Below, in pieces: positions 1 to 13,060 of a stretch of 64,000 nt of DNA. The DNA comes from Paragonimus westermani (Eukaryota; Platyhelminthes; Trematoda; Plagiorchiida; Troglotrematidae), in the NCBI GenBank assembly GCA_008508345.1, contig QNGE01000132.1:62001-126000 (forward strand). The letters run 5' to 3'. The notes below the pieces were generated by a model. It saw nothing but the letters and a program-made list of their open reading frames with translations. It was not told the DNA's origin and did not search any database. Made by a program: the position numbers and the translations under genes. The first letter of the stretch is position 1. Each line of letters opens with the position of its first letter.

Positions 1-1426
1 ATTTAGTCGACCGGACTGATCGGCTGCTCAGTTCACTGGTCGTTATTCTCATGTTCATGATACAACTAGGTGATCCAGCTATAGTGGTATGCTGAGCGTT
101 TAATGTTTGACGTTGCATTTCCGTTTTGTACAGTGACCCAACATATGGGTTTACAAAGCTAACGCGATCCTTACTTCTTGAACTGATGTCAGTTACACTT
201 ACACACATCGGAGTCTTTCAGTGTAATTATCTGCTAGTCGCGGAATATCAGAAATTTCCACTTGGTTATCTGGAGGTTAAAAGATCAAACGCGAATTGCT
301 GATCGATTTCAACACTTGATATTAAGGAAACATAGCGTTAAGGATAGGTTTTTGAGTCGTTCACTTCGGGGTGCACTGTAAGCCCATCTTGTTACGTTTC
401 AAATAAGCCGCCCACTGCGCATTTGTAACTATACATTTTGATGTGTGTCGCCCTTTGGGAGGTTATGTAATGTCATCTTGCTATTAACGCTTCTCCCGAA
501 GAATGGTCACATGCTACGTAGTGACTTGTTGATACTGTTGTTCATCTGCCTCAGCATGAAACTGCCGAAAATGTTAGATTCAGTGGTTTAATTGAAACCA
601 TTTTTCACTCAGTTTTCTAGAATCCAACTGCCAATGAAACAAGCATGGGATGATGTACCTCTATTTCGTTGCATTGAGTAATTAGGGTATCATTCTGCAA
701 GCATCAGCCTTGTCATTTGCAGACTGTGGGATGTCATTTACTCACGTGGTGGGATGATATAGGTGCCAGCAACACCTGTGGAACAAATTTTGGCACTGTC
801 TTAGAATTTAGTGGCCCGAAAAGAAAGTCTAGTTGACACACAGCGTCAAGATACGTTTGAATGGGTAGCATTTTATCTGTCAACTGGTATGATTGACAGA
901 ATGCTGATGCTAGCGCTCAAGTGTGAAGAGCAAGATGAGTAACATATACGGCTTTAAAACCGTGGAATTGGAAAAGTTACACCACTCAATGAAAGCAAGC
1001 TTGTGTCATCTAGGAATCATAAACAGCTGGTTCCTACCAAAAGTTCACTACAATCGTGATCGACCATATACTTCTGATTCTTTAGTGTGAGTCGCATCAT
1101 GTTGCACCTTAACACGACCGCTCGGCGGAATGGCCGACTACACCAAGCCAGCATGTAAAATGCACCTGACGAGCAAGGATTATTCATACACGTAGATTAG
1201 TCGGATAAATCGGCCTGGATGATGTAGTCACCACCGCTAAACCATATGAAACAATAGATTGGGACGTTTAGGTGTTCGCGCGTACGAAATTTTATGTTGA
1301 TTTCTTATCGGGGGCGAATGTTAGACTTTCATGTTGATGTAAGTGATGCAGGTGAACTGAGGAGCCATAAAAGAAACCCTTATTACTTCGGTTGGCTAAA
1401 TAATAAACAGTTTGGCAGATTTACGA
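1..1426. other. No gene recognised
   Basis: No open frame of note, no recognisable protein similarity and no clear repeat were seen by eye. This is probably intergenic or deeply decayed repeat sequence. Confidence 0.5.
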
Positions 1427-1530
1427 TTTTAGATGAGACCTGACTGTGAGAAGTCAGGGCTTCGGCTGGATTCGAACCAGCATAATTCGACGCGGGAAAC
1501 ACTCTAGCAGCTAAGCTACGAAGCCACACG
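1427..1530 (-). repeat. tRNA-like short repeat (SINE-1), copy 1
   Basis: Read on the minus strand, positions 1525-1458 begin with GGCTTCGTAGCT and end with GGTTCGAATCCAGCCGAAGCC-type sequence split as a T-arm plus acceptor strand, so a 7-bp acceptor stem (GGCTTCG/CGAAGCC), an A box and a perfect B box can be drawn. The anticodon part is shortened and carries no usable loop, so it is a tRNA-derived SINE head and not a tRNA gene. After the head the minus strand continues with a short body (ctgacttctcacagt...), which is shared with the second copy 1.6 kb away. An RNA polymerase III promoter role is inferred from the boxes. Confidence 0.7.
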
Positions 1531-3000
1531 AGAAGCTCGGAAATGTCACAATTGGGCTCTTGCCGGGGTAGTCAATCTCCTGGATCATTTAGTGAATTTT
1601 ATATGACAGAGTGGGACGAGTAGGTGGGTCTAATTCAAAACAGAATTGCATACATTAATTCTTTAAAACCAATAAAGGCCATGTGCAATCTGTAGCCTAG
1701 TTCGATCAGGGGAATCATGTACTGTTCGAACCACACGCTTGTGTTTAACCCCACTGTCGAAAACCGTAGGATACCTTAGTCATTTACTTAGGAACTTTAT
1801 CACTCTGTCACTAGAGTTCTTCTGCGAATTTTTAGACAATACAGACAGCGGACACCGAAAAGTTTTAACGCTATCGAGGCTTGCATAACAACACGCCTAT
1901 CAACTTCAGAAGCTAGAGAAGGATTCGGCCATCGCACTACATACACTTTCAGCAAATCATAACGTAGGTTTTGATGAAGGTCGAGTGATTCCGTATAGGA
2001 ATACGGAGCGGTGCTGTGCTGAAGCTCTCACCATTTACACACAGCACGCTTGCGTTAATCGCAATGGTAGCAAACCCCTGTCTGCAGTGTGGCGTGGATG
2101 GCTAAACAGCACCAGACACGGACGCGTCTTATCTACATCTGTCTTACCCCCACTTAATGGGCATAGGATAAGACCAATCCGGTCAGATTCAGCACAAATT
2201 GACCTAATCACGGCAAATCCCATGTGACCTCTGTTCCTCCTGAGGAATACCGCTGGAGGTGGTTGGAACGTCGAATATAACAACTCGCTCGTAACGTTGT
2301 GTTATTTTCAATCTGCTTATCAACAGATTTTAACTTTACACGGAGCGGATACTGTTATCACTACCAATGCTGATCCGATAATCGATTGGGACAGCAACAA
2401 CGGGTTGAGATGTTACGTAAGCAATTAATTTTTGCTCATGCAGATGTGAACTGAGAAAAGTCTTCGATGGATACACTCTGGAACGATTTCGGTTGCCTAT
2501 CCTTTATAATTTGAATGCCATTAAAGTCTAACCATCCCTTATCACACCATACCATAATAACCATATTAATGACAAGTGAAAAAACAGATCAGCAGTGAAG
2601 GTATGGAGTAGACTGATGACACTTCTTGCGTAGCGTAACACTTTTAGCTAACTGACCATCGGACTTAAAAGTAAAAGGGAATTTGTCCTTCCAAATACCG
2701 TAGATATCTATGTGAAGACTGTCTCGTAGCAGTCTGCTCAAGCCTTTCACAATGTTATACTAAATAGATTTGAAAAGAGGTGAAACAACATGACTTGAAA
2801 TTTCCGAGCAAACTTGTTCACTCAACTGTGTGGCTAATGAGCTCTCAGGTTTTCTTTTCCACCATGTAAAATTTTTCAGCTGGTCATATATACACATTTG
2901 AGTGCTTACCACTGTCAGTGGTTGTTGTAAGAGACCAATCTCAAACCGGCACGTTCTTCAGTATGCGTAATGCACTGCGACACTTCAGACTATTCGAGGT
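1531..3000. other. No gene recognised
   Basis: Overlapping frames of about 80 codons occur on both strands near 1985-2283, but neither resembles a known protein and each looks like the shadow of the other. Nothing else is supportable. Confidence 0.45.
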
Positions 3001-3118
3001 GTTTTTAGATTAGACCCAACTGTGAAAAGTCAGGGCTTCGGCTGGATTCGAACCAGCGACAGACACAGCATGCCTCAACGCGGCAAGCGCTCTGCCAGCT
3101 GAGCTACGAAGCCACACC
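3001..3118 (-). repeat. tRNA-like short repeat (SINE-1), copy 2
   Basis: This is the better-preserved copy. On the minus strand 3113-3034 is an 80-nt cloverleaf-like unit: acceptor stem GGCTTCG/CGAAGCC, D-arm GCTCAGCTGGCAGAGC, and a perfect 5-bp T-arm with loop TTCGAAT. The anticodon region can form only a 4-bp stem (TGCC/GGCA) with a loop that lacks T33, and the variable region is too long, so a functional tRNA is unlikely. The flanking body (3001-3033) matches copy 1 (agac..aactgtgaaaagtcag). Same strand and same boundaries as copy 1 argue for a dispersed Pol III-derived SINE. Confidence 0.7.
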
Positions 3119-3879
3119 AGGATAGGCTTTCAGACTTCTGTTTTGGGGAATATATTGTGTAATTCTGTGTGGATGACTGAATTCAACCATTCGGTGATCA
3201 CAGCAACTCGGCTGCTCTTGGTCGTTAGTGATCATAGAATGACTGAATCGCGATTTCTGTATGAAACCAGACAACTTCCTAAAATGCAGACGAAGAGGCG
3301 TATCAGAAGGCAAATTTCGCAGGGATGGAATTACAGCTTGGCAAGATAGAATGGCCCGGTTCCTTCGCTACACTCAGCCCATATGATCACTGACAACTCA
3401 TAGGTCATTAAAACTCAGACGTTTCAATAATGTCCCTGACTAGCAGAAAGCCTAGATGCCTACGGAGTAGAACCAACCACTTGATTACACCGAAATTTTC
3501 AGTCTGGAACAGGTACCAGGTAGAACGGACTGAACTTACTTCTGTTGGTTATGTCATGTGGTGCCATCACGGTACCCATCAGAGAAGATTGATTTCACTA
3601 TCAACGCGATCTTGCTCAAAAGGTGAGGGCAACTCTTTAACCCGTTGTAGAGCAACGACATTGCAGTAGAAAAGGAGTGAAGCTGGTATTTCGCAACTGC
3701 AGATCTTTGGAGGATTCACCAAGACATACGTAGAGACGGCCAACAATGAACAAACGGTACCTCAGTGTGCGTAGTTGCAAATCACGAGTAACTTTTCGGC
3801 GCGTAGGCAGTAGCTCCGTCTTCTATGGTCTTCAGAGTAGTGGTGAGCACCTCAAATGACTCTTCAGGCAAAGTTCGAA
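3119..3879. other. No gene recognised
   Basis: Small frames at 3143-3349 and 3430-3669 have no recognisable motif. They lie between a SINE-1 copy and a LINE fragment and are probably decayed repeat sequence. Confidence 0.4.
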
Positions 3880-4490
3880 TATATCACCAAGAGGCAACAT
3901 GGGCTCTTCAGGCGTCATTATTCTGCTTATTGCGTGTGACTTTCGGATAAAGGCTGCTGTGCTAAGACTAGCCCTTGATGGAGTTTATCTTGACTCTCCC
4001 AGAGCATTTTACAGAGTTGAGCATTCCATTGTGCTACAAAAACCTCACAGTTATAGCCTTGATGCGCGCTTACTCAAGTGGGCTGGTGATTATCTAACTG
4101 AACTTAGGTTCACTGTCAGGATAAATGGTTAGCTGTCAGAGTGGTTCCCAGTCAGCAACGATGTTCCTTGAAAGTCCATCTTGTGGCCCCGGTCATTTAC
4201 TTTTCGTTCTTGAACTACCCAGCACAGGCAAGCTACCGACGTTGTTCGGCGCCGTGACAAGAAACTTTGACGAGTTCTATATTGTCGGCAAGATATGAAA
4301 AGAACTTACCGTTCAGTGTTAACAGCCTTATAGTCATGCACGTTCATCATCAAATTTGTGTTGCCGATTGCCTTGACGACACAAAGCTGTTCAAGCCACT
4401 ACACGAACAATACCAAAGGACTACAGTGACAGACGGTGTGAGTTTGTGTCAAGGAATTCGGCAGTTCCCCGAAAATAGTCTATGGTAAGA
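3880..4490 (+). pseudogene. LINE reverse transcriptase fragment (CR1/Jockey-like)
   Basis: The frame at about 3950-4130 reads VYLDSPRAFYRVEHSIVL, then DARLLKWAGDYLTELRFTV, then LSEWFPVSNDVP. This is the order of a non-LTR retrotransposon RT: motif A (normally LDFSKAFDRVDHS), the WI..YL..R linker and the SNGVPQGS region. After a shift of frame, 4357-4410 gives ADCLDDTKLFKPLHEQY, a damaged form of the ADDTKLF catalytic block. Motif A has lost a conserved Asp (AFYRV for AFDRV), there is a stop after RING, and the SNGVPQGS block is broken, so the copy is dead. Only the central palm is present; endonuclease and 3' tail were not found. Assignment to a CR1/Jockey-type LINE is family knowledge; the exact clade is not resolved. 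Confidence 0.8.
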
Positions 4491-7400
4491 CGACTTATCA
4501 GTGACTCTAGCCGTTAACATGGTCGTATACTTCTGCGGTCTTCAAAAACGTCCTCAATCATTGCGATAATTGTTGCTGTTATCCCGACTACACACCTCCT
4601 CTGCACTGTCTGGACATTGATCTGGTCGATTCTTCTTCTTTCCGAAGGCCGGTCTATTTTGTGTTCATATGCTAGCCTCTGGTGGTTGGGTTGGCCAGAA
4701 AGTTATATATTAGTCGTGTGCACTCTGTAGTTCGTTGTTAATCACGGTTGACTGTCATCCATTCGTCCGCCGTTTCACTAACCATCATTCTGTTATCTGT
4801 TAACGCGCTCGTACGCCGTAGACCCAGTTACAACAGTTTATCTATAAATTGTGTTCCCATGGCTAAAACAGCATAAATAATCTAGAATCACCTAGGAGGA
4901 ATTAGGAGATCCTTCAGCCCCCGTGTCTTCCGCAACCTCATCCTCCATAATCCTCTTAGACCTGGAAACCAATAAACAGACCTATCGTCCTTGTCTTAAG
5001 AAAAGTTTGGCACTTATTGAAAATGCTTAGAGAGGGGCCACTAAGAGAATCATGGGACCCAGCAGAACCCCCTAAGACGAAAGACTAGCAGAATTAGTTC
5101 ACTTCTCAATGAAATGCATATACCTCAAAGAAGACGTAATCATTACCTGTAAACTATTCCGCACCACAGGTCAGTCACCCACTGGAACATCTCCTACTGA
5201 ATAACGGTGAAATTTTAGGAGGTCACTGAGTGAGGTTTAACAGTAGATAGTGAAAGTTACTCCGCAATCAATTTTTCATAATTGGGATCTGTTCACACTG
5301 GGACGCATTGTCCAACTCTGTGGTCACCGTTGAGTCGGTCAACTGTTCGTTCGACACATGCCTGAGAGAAGCATCATGCACTACAAGCTTCCTAGCCATT
5401 ATTCTAGCCCAGTCCCATAAATCGGCAACTGTTGTTTCAGAGTGTTCGAGTGTTTGCTGCTGAAATGGTCGTAGTTAGCAGCTTCAGTGAAGTTTTCGTC
5501 AACCTTTTGTTTTCACCTATATACCACCCAACATGATTTTTTCACCAACAAAAACAGAAACAGGGACGTACAAGCAAAGAACTTTTCCGCTACTGCAACA
5601 ACCTATTAACCTATTAACCTCAAAGATTAGGGTTACCGGAAAACAAAATGTTGCACCTGTCATGGCAACTGAGTCACCCAGAGAGTACGCACAACACAAC
5701 GTGTTAGGGCACCAACATATGAAAAGTCGGACAACCGTGATGTGGAGACAATGAAGGATTCATCATCACGATAGATCTACAAGAAAATATGTAGAATTCG
5801 AAATTCAATTTACAGCAAGTAAAAACGCTACCGACAAAAATCTGTAGTCTAACCCTTTTTATCTAAGGGGGTCAGCAAATAAACCTGTGGGAATATGAAA
5901 TCTTTGGTCAGATTCGAGGTGTACAACAGTTTTGCCTTGAATTGTATTGGAGAATATTCTGTTTAGCAATCACGGTGTTAATCAGTCAAATTATTCTAGC
6001 TATTTTTCATGTTTGTCTCGTGTTTAACATACTTTCCGGCAATTGGTGATTCAGCAACTTAAGTCGTAGTCTGGCTGTTTCGATAGGAAAATCACGAAAA
6101 GTCACGTTTTTTGAAAAGCTCTCCTCATAACAATACACCTACAAACGTCACATGATATAAATGGCTTGAAATAAGAAAACACTGTATAAGTTTTAAGCAT
6201 TAATAAGAGGGGTAAAGTTGTCAGTAAAGTTTACATTCAAAACCAATATGTTTATTCGTGTTGTCTGTTTGTTAGTGCCTCTAAGCTTTTCACCAATTCA
6301 TGGCTCATCAAAAGCTATCGGTGTTGTTCCTTCTTATCACGTCACTCTCAGGGTACACCAATAGGCAATCTGTGCGTAAACCATTCCGTTAGGGATTGTC
6401 ACCATCAGAACTTCCAATCTCACGATTCCTGTGTTGTCCCTTAGTTTGTTGGTCTCCTAACTAAATTCATTTTTCTTGTTCAGGAACCGGAAGCAGCACT
6501 GCTTGTTGACGGGTAGTGACGGTTCATTAAACTCTGCATTACGTTTTCCTCACTCTTTGGTTTTGCAGTAATTCCGTCGCCTACAAATGTGGTACTATCA
6601 AAAGTTAATTACTTACCAAGCAAAGCGTGTAAAGAGAATTCATGCCCTGATTTGCTCCATACCCTTAGTTCTTGAACCGGAAGCTTTCTGTAACATAGTA
6701 GGCAGCCGTGCGTTAAATATTTCATAGGTATACGCCTGGAGTCAAATCATAAATGTCTGACAAACCCACTGATACCTACTGATAAACTTGTCTGTTCTTC
6801 GACTGACCTGGCTATACCTGTTTCTAAAAGACGTTGGATAAAAATGGGTATACCAATTAGACCCGTGAATAAGCTATTATAGAAGTGGGGATACATGGAA
6901 ACATTCAATTTGCGAGAATCAGTGGTGTCATCTTTCACAATGATTCTTCTTCGTGGATCGCCTTAAGTGATGGACTTGTGATGGCGATCGTTCTAAAAGT
7001 CTATTTTTTGTTAGAAACCACCAATTTTTTTAAATTGACGCAACTAGGTTTCCCTTACAATTTCGGTTAGCTTACGAAATATCACAAAATTCTTTGTGCT
7101 GAATGACAACACTGGGTGAAACCTTGAAGTTGAAAGATGCGTGGTGTGCTAATACGCCTTGAGTATAGGATATGCATGTGTTCTATCGAGCATCACATTG
7201 AAGTGCAAGCTCTGTGTTGGTTCGTTCGTATACATTTGAAAATGTAAATGTGAACGTAACTGTTATCCATACATAAAAAGATATTTGAGCGTGTCCAGAG
7301 TCAGTCGATTGAGGAAATCGCGGGCCTCAAGACCAGAAATTTTAGACCAACTTTCAGTAAAATATACGCATATGGCGACAGTCTCCACTCTGTCTTACAA

Positions 7401-8147
7401 AATTATCCACCATATAGCAAACCTCACTGACATCAACCATGAACGAACGAGTTAAGATCGTTCACTAAAATTTGGATTCCAAATGAACAGAAAACTTTGT
7501 TCTGACTAATCCTTAATTAATTTCTACCCACCATGGAGCCCGCCAACCTAATCCGTGGTCAGCGCTTGCCCAGCCGAGATGTTCCAAATTCTGTCAGGTC
7601 AACTCAAGTGAAACTGCCATGCACGACACCATTATTCGGTTGACCATGTGAGCGGTTAATTCATAGTCGGGATCGCAGACGTGAGTCTGGTCTGGTGAGC
7701 TATCGGGGCTAAGGACTGTGAACTTTATGCTGTGCCCGATTATGCCAACGTCTGAACAACTTCGACCACAATCGCTATGGTTACTAAAATCTCTGACGCA
7801 ACCGCATTCAGAAGTGCGGATACGTTGATCAACCACGTGAAATGTGACAAAAATTCAAATGAATATCACCACAGTTTGGTGACATGCTCAACGCTGCATT
7901 GGTGAGTATCGATCACCTACTGCCAATTACCTGACCACATATATGAACTTCGTTGCTAGTCAGTACATAGTCAGTACATAAATTTATCGTGTTTGAAATT
8001 CGCAACAACAGAAATAAAAGGTGCAGAGCAATGAATAATCCGGAGATCACTTTGAGGAGGCTAGCTGAAAATGCACTCCAGTGGAGATTAACATGAACTT
8101 TCCAATAATGTGATTACTACCTTCATACCACATGTTGAGGTTGATAT
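4491..8147. other. No gene recognised; two tiny tandem repeats
   Basis: About 3.6 kb without a recognisable gene. Positions 5600-5620 hold an 8-bp unit (AACCTATT) repeated about 2.6 times, and 7957-7978 hold an 11-bp unit (TAGTCAGTACA) repeated twice. Short frames (for example 5533-5754 and 7594-7836) have no recognised motif. Confidence 0.45.
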
Positions 8148-8535
8148 GATGAAAATCTACTCGATTCACCGCCTCTCCAAACCCCGATACTACAGAATAT
8201 TCAATAGAACACAAATCCAAACGTCGCGTTAAAGATACCGCATCAGGATTGCACGAACTCTCTGAGTGTTACATCTTCCGTTATTCACTAATTTCTTTCT
8301 TCTGTATTGCGTCAGTTAATTTACAGTTCGTGGCTTTGTGAGTGCTAATCCGATCAACCAATGACATAATGTAGTCTCTTTAATACTGTTGTACATCCGT
8401 GAATTCGGCTTCTTTATTGTGAACGGGGATTGCTCGCTGTAACCAGTACGAGGTTTGCTTTTCATTAGTTGCGTGGGGGGTTTCAATCCGAGGATGATTG
8501 GCAGGGCTACGTGAATTTTTTAATTCTGAGTATTG
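8148..8535 (+). repeat. Dispersed repeat R, copy 1
   Basis: Starts at gatgaaaatctactcgattc and runs to a gagtatt.gtaac block. It aligns along its length with 42274-42623 on the same strand and, for the first two thirds, with the reverse complement of 37325-37582. Conserved landmarks are the start, a tgctaat..gat.aacca block, ttgtacatcc.tgaattcg, and accagtacgaggttt. This copy has several stops in the frame that is open in the other two. The family is not recognised. Confidence 0.65.
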
Positions 8536-8723
8536 TAACTGATTCAGTTGATGTACAAACTGATTTACAGATAACTAAAGAGGGTGAACTGGCTGTTCAG
8601 GAAGACATTCAGGTTTCTCCATCCAACAAGGGACGTTTGCTAGTTGATTCAGTACAGTGTAGTAAATCTAACAGTGAAAATCAACTCTGTTATGAGGAAG
8701 AACAATTCACGTCGTCCGATTAG
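8469..8723 (+). CDS. Acidic open frame, unassigned (candidate exon)
   Basis: An 84-codon frame beginning inside the end of repeat R and continuing into unique sequence. From about residue 25 it is rich in Asp, Glu, Gln and Ser (DVQTDLQITKEGELAVQED), which looks more like protein than the other short frames nearby. Several AG dinucleotides near 8534-8570 could serve as acceptors, so the repeat-derived start may not be real. No domain is recognised. It may be an exon of an unknown gene or chance. Confidence 0.2.
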   Translation: MRGGFQSEDDWQGYVNFLILSIVTDSVDVQTDLQITKEGELAVQEDIQVSPSNKGRLLVDSVQCSKSNSENQLCYEEEQFTSSD

Positions 8724-11700
8724 CTAAAAGGTAGGCAATACATGAAAACAATCATTCTCAACAAGGAATGGGTATATACTCATCATACCTTGGAAGATTT
8801 CTTTACAGAGTTTCCGATGAGGTACTTTTTAATAAATCTCTTCACAGTGAGCTCGAATGTATTCGGTGGGCTGCAAACTGAGTGTTATTGTGAGATCAGC
8901 GATGAAGTGCACCTTTCAAACTGAGGTAATCAAAACCTCTGCCTTATATTGATGGAAAGTCACAGCAGGTGTGAGTGGTAGCACTGAGTACTACACACAA
9001 CTTACACTCCTGATCTGTGTGGGTTGCTGGCTTCAAACAATCGTCTCCCAAAATTTGTGTCAGGATGTAGGCAATGTACGTGAAAGTAGGCGAACTTAGA
9101 TTGCCATCATCATCAACAAGTGAATTTTGGTTCATTGCATGTCGATGACTACGGAACAAGTCTGCAATATTCCCCTTAGGGGAATCACCAACAGGACCTA
9201 CCAAATATTAGTTTTCTTTCCATGCGGTTACTTGTGAAGCGGAGCACAACCCAGTAAAGGACAAGCATAAGAGGCATAGTTCGTTATTTTAAAAAAGGTT
9301 GTTTTTCATTTCGAGTCACATATATTCTATAGTTCGTTTCTGAGACGTTTATACTGCTACTGATGGCAAACAGATCATGTTTTGCTGTGAGTTGCATTGC
9401 TCTTGAGTTACAGGCTGATTACTTTGAGCATCGTAGCATAACCCAGGTTTCTGTTCCGAAACATGCCAGAGAGTTGTTTGGGAGAAGCTAAAGTCCACAC
9501 CAGACGAACAAAATGAGGTCAGTGCACAACAAACCTATGAACCACATTTAAATTACTTGGATGGAAGAAGCGGTTGTTTGTAATCCACTTTGGAGCTATG
9601 GCTTGAAGCGAAACAGTTTGTCATTTCTACGTACACCGCCGATTAGATAATACCTTTAACGATGGGGACAACCTTGGCACCCCACAAAACGCTCGGCCCA
9701 GTAGTTTCATGTAGAAGAAACACCACACTGCGCTGTTAAACGTCGTGATTTTTTCCACGAGGGAAATAGAACTAACTTTGGACCAATGTCTTAGATGTAG
9801 GTCGCAACTGGGTTAGTTTTGCTGTATTTGCAAACGTCTACAGTAGCTCCGAGGACTAAGCGAAAGTAGGCTCATTTTGTGACGGTTCTACATGTGGACA
9901 TGTGGCTAGTGCATCGTTCACGCTATTCATTTGCAAACCCAAACTCATTCTAAACATAAGTTAACAAGTAGAACTACCTTTAGAGAGACTTTAGTCTGAT
10001 TTCTGCCACATCATCAGCCTAAGTCGTTACCCTCTAAAATATTGACGCTCTGAACGTTGGTTATAGTGAAGCCAATACGGTCATCCTTGCGCACCTTGGT
10101 AGATTTCCTTGCGGTATGAATTGGTACATGTGCTCTGAAATTACTTGGTTCCGCTTGACCAAAGCAAACAAATGTTGCTGTCTGGAATCTGATTCAGGAC
10201 AGCACTATCGAATTGAACGAAACTTTGAAAAGAACAACAGGTTTTTGAGTAACATCGGAAAATCTAAGGCACACTACATCTAATTAGACCAACGGTTGTA
10301 GGAAGCTACAAACCAATGATTTATTTGACTTCTTGATATCCTATCCCCTACATATTCTCCCGCCTCTGTCATGAGCCCTTCTTTGACCCATTCGGAATAT
10401 ATAAACTATTGAACGAAAAAACAGATATGTCGAGCATTTCTTATTTTGGGGACATTAATCTCAAACGATTTATTAGGTTCACCCTTGACAAACACTGAAA
10501 CAATCATAGTCGAACGCTGTTGGTGTAAATATTGTGGTGGCTTGTAAACCCGCCAGAGTGGTTGCCGGATGTTGAAAGATGAACTAAACACCTCTCCCTT
10601 ATCCGGTTTCTTCAGGGATAAACAAACCGGATAGACTTTTATTTAATTGAAAGACATTGTTTGTAAAAAATACGTTTGACCGGAAATCTTGTTTAGTTCA
10701 TGATTTTATTACGCTTCTAAAATTGTTTGAACGTTATGAGCAAAATGCCATAACAATTCGTTTCACTTGACAGTGGTTACAACAAGCGCACACTTCCAGT
10801 TCGATCGCTGTTATGCAATCATGCAAAATTCACTCCATATTTGTTTTTAACAGTCCCTGTTGATCACCATGTTACAAGTAAGTAAACTGTGAAGTTATTA
10901 TGAGGGCATATTTCGGTCCTGTTTACGATGTCATGACAAGTTGTAATGTCGAGAAGAGAGGTTTTACTTCATACATATGAATGGTCAGAGGTAGTGCAAA
11001 GTTTTGTGTACTTTCGGTCATGCATCATCATCAGGGCATTCGCTTACCCAGTTCAGATGGTTTCAGTACCTGTGAACAAAATATATAGAACCGTTAAGGT
11101 GTGCTTCTGAATTACGATCCTGCTTTTGATAAAAGTTACAAAATGTTTCCTAAATGCCCTGGAAAGCTATGTTGCTGGAAATTCTCCTTTCTTACTGATA
11201 ACTTATAGTCGTTATAATTCTATTCAGTAGTATGATTTTACACCATTCACTCAGGTGATTGGGCAAACGTTTTATTGTACAATTAATCTAAGACAGTCTG
11301 CAATGTCTATTGTTTTCTTGTATTTGCCTGACCGGAATTATTTATTCTCTCCTCTAGCATGCTCCTTTCCTGATCTTCTGATGACATGGCGGTTGGAATT
11401 CCTCATTTCACTGATAACGCCTATTGGTCCGTTTCGTGAAAGGATCTTATCGAACTGTCTGAATTATACGCAACACAATTCGTTCCCTCCGCAAATTCAC
11501 AACTTAACGGTCTGTCTGTAGTAAACATAAAAATATCTTAAAGTCAACTTCGAAAAATGGTTTTATGCTTGCTTCAACGCACAGTCTACTTATTGTGACG
11601 GAGGCCTAAACTAAACAGTGTGAGCTACCATATTTTATGGTGTGCCACAGAGTCATATTTTAGTCTCCATTTCAAACTTGACTGCTGCACGCGTTCTGTA

Positions 11701-12703
11701 ACGTTTTCTCTTAATTTAGTCTGCGAAGTTGAGAAATACACCAACAGTGATAAGATCACTACCACACAGTACTGAGTGATGTATAATTCTGTCACTTAGA
11801 AAAACACCCCAGAATTCATAGAAATTCGATGCTCATGAAGTTCATAAATCGGAACTGGAATATGCGATCAAACGACCTTCGGTTTGTCTATGGCTGAGAT
11901 GTACCGTTGGACTGGTTCGACTAATAGTTCAAACTTGTAAGTAACACAGAAATATTTTGACATTCTTTCAGTTACAAAAATCAATCAAATGTGGATTAAT
12001 TGCACTGCAAAGCATCTTATCCATTCTGCGGTTGCGCCACACAAAATGGCAGTCGTTGATCGGTTTACTGTTAGCAGCCTCTTGATAGAGTGTAATAAGT
12101 TTGCTTAGGATCATTCTTCATAGTATCGAACTGGTTTACAAACTGGCTACCCACTCAAACCTGAACAAAGCGATTGTTTACGTTCGAGACACAGAAAAAA
12201 TATGGTAGTGCTTTTGCTCGCAATTCTTTTAGTTGCCGGTGAGTCATATTTGAAAAATTTGAGTGAACTAAAGTTTAGGTTCCGTGCAAACAATTTTACA
12301 ACTGTGGTTACATATCTCTATGGAATAATAGCCCTTGGGTAGCATAAAACTCTCTTTGACATGGAATCAAATTTGATGGAAGTTTCTGTTCAAAATTACA
12401 AAGTGTGTTGACAGCCGGGATGAAATTTTTAAGTCCGGTGACAGTTGAGGGAAGAGTGCAACGGATTTCTTCATGTTCAGCATGCATTCTGCTTTGTGCG
12501 CAAAGTGATCAAGGCAGAACAGTCCGAAAGTTAGCAGATAATCAGTGGGGTTATTAATTTTTGTGTTGTTTTGTACCCTACATGTTACGCTCACATTGAA
12601 ACAATTCATCAAACTGGGGGACTATTAAGTCGAGCAAGGAGTATCAACCGAGAGAAGTGATAGAAGAATACTGATAAAATGATTGATTTCTTCAAATCGA
12701 ACA
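8724..12703. other. No gene recognised
   Basis: About 4 kb in which no frame resembles a known protein. The longest frames (8944-9204 minus, 11255-11521 plus, 12367-12612 minus) carry no motif I can name. Confidence 0.45.
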
Positions 12704-12892
12704 CTATTCACAGTTGATCACAGCATTCGCATTCAGCTAAGCCATTCGGTCAGCTCATTTCGAAAAGAGATTCCCTCCGGTCAGAACTCATCAGTAGCAC
12801 ATATCCTCGTTAAGATCAAAATTTGCACTCCAACTGTCATGCCTGTGAGACCAGCGTGTTGACCACAACGCCACTCACCACACAGTAGGGCT
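12704..12892 (-). repeat. tRNA-derived repeat SINE-2, diverged copy D
   Basis: Read on the minus strand it has the head gtggcgttgtggtcaac (A-box-like), then gaggatatgtgctactgatgag, tcttttcgaaatgagctg and a tail gaatgcgaatgctgtgatca. These blocks occur in the same order in the copies at 26353, 36957 and 60303. It is the most diverged copy; the B-box block is poorly preserved. A plus-strand head fragment follows at 13006-13060, so the two sit head to head. Confidence 0.55.
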
Positions 12893-13005
12893 AACTGGAG
12901 GATCGTATGCAAACGCTCAACATTTCGGAATTATCCAGCAAGCTGAACCCATTCGCATGAGGTTGTAGTTCAGCCTTCTAATATGACCATCCAGTCATCC
13001 CTATC

Positions 13006-13060
13006 GTGAGATGAGTGGCGTTGTGGTCAACTTCAGGGCCGAAGTGCAAATTCCGCATCG
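13006..13060 (+). repeat. SINE-2 head fragment E, inverted partner of copy D
   Basis: The sequence gatgagtggcgttgtggtcaa, then a gap, then gaagtgcaaatt is the inverted counterpart of 12880-12820. It is truncated soon after the head. Together with copy D it forms a head-to-head pair about 110 bp apart. Confidence 0.5.

Noticed and set aside
3034..3113. Functional tRNA gene on the minus strand
   Set aside because: Acceptor, D and T arms pair well, but the anticodon arm gives at most a 4-bp stem with no T33 and the total length is too great; the dispersed second copy shows it is a repeat.
5600..5650. Telomere-like repeats (aacct.., ttaggg)
   Set aside because: Single TTAGGG occurrences (also near 61562) and an AACCTATT tandem do not form a telomeric array.
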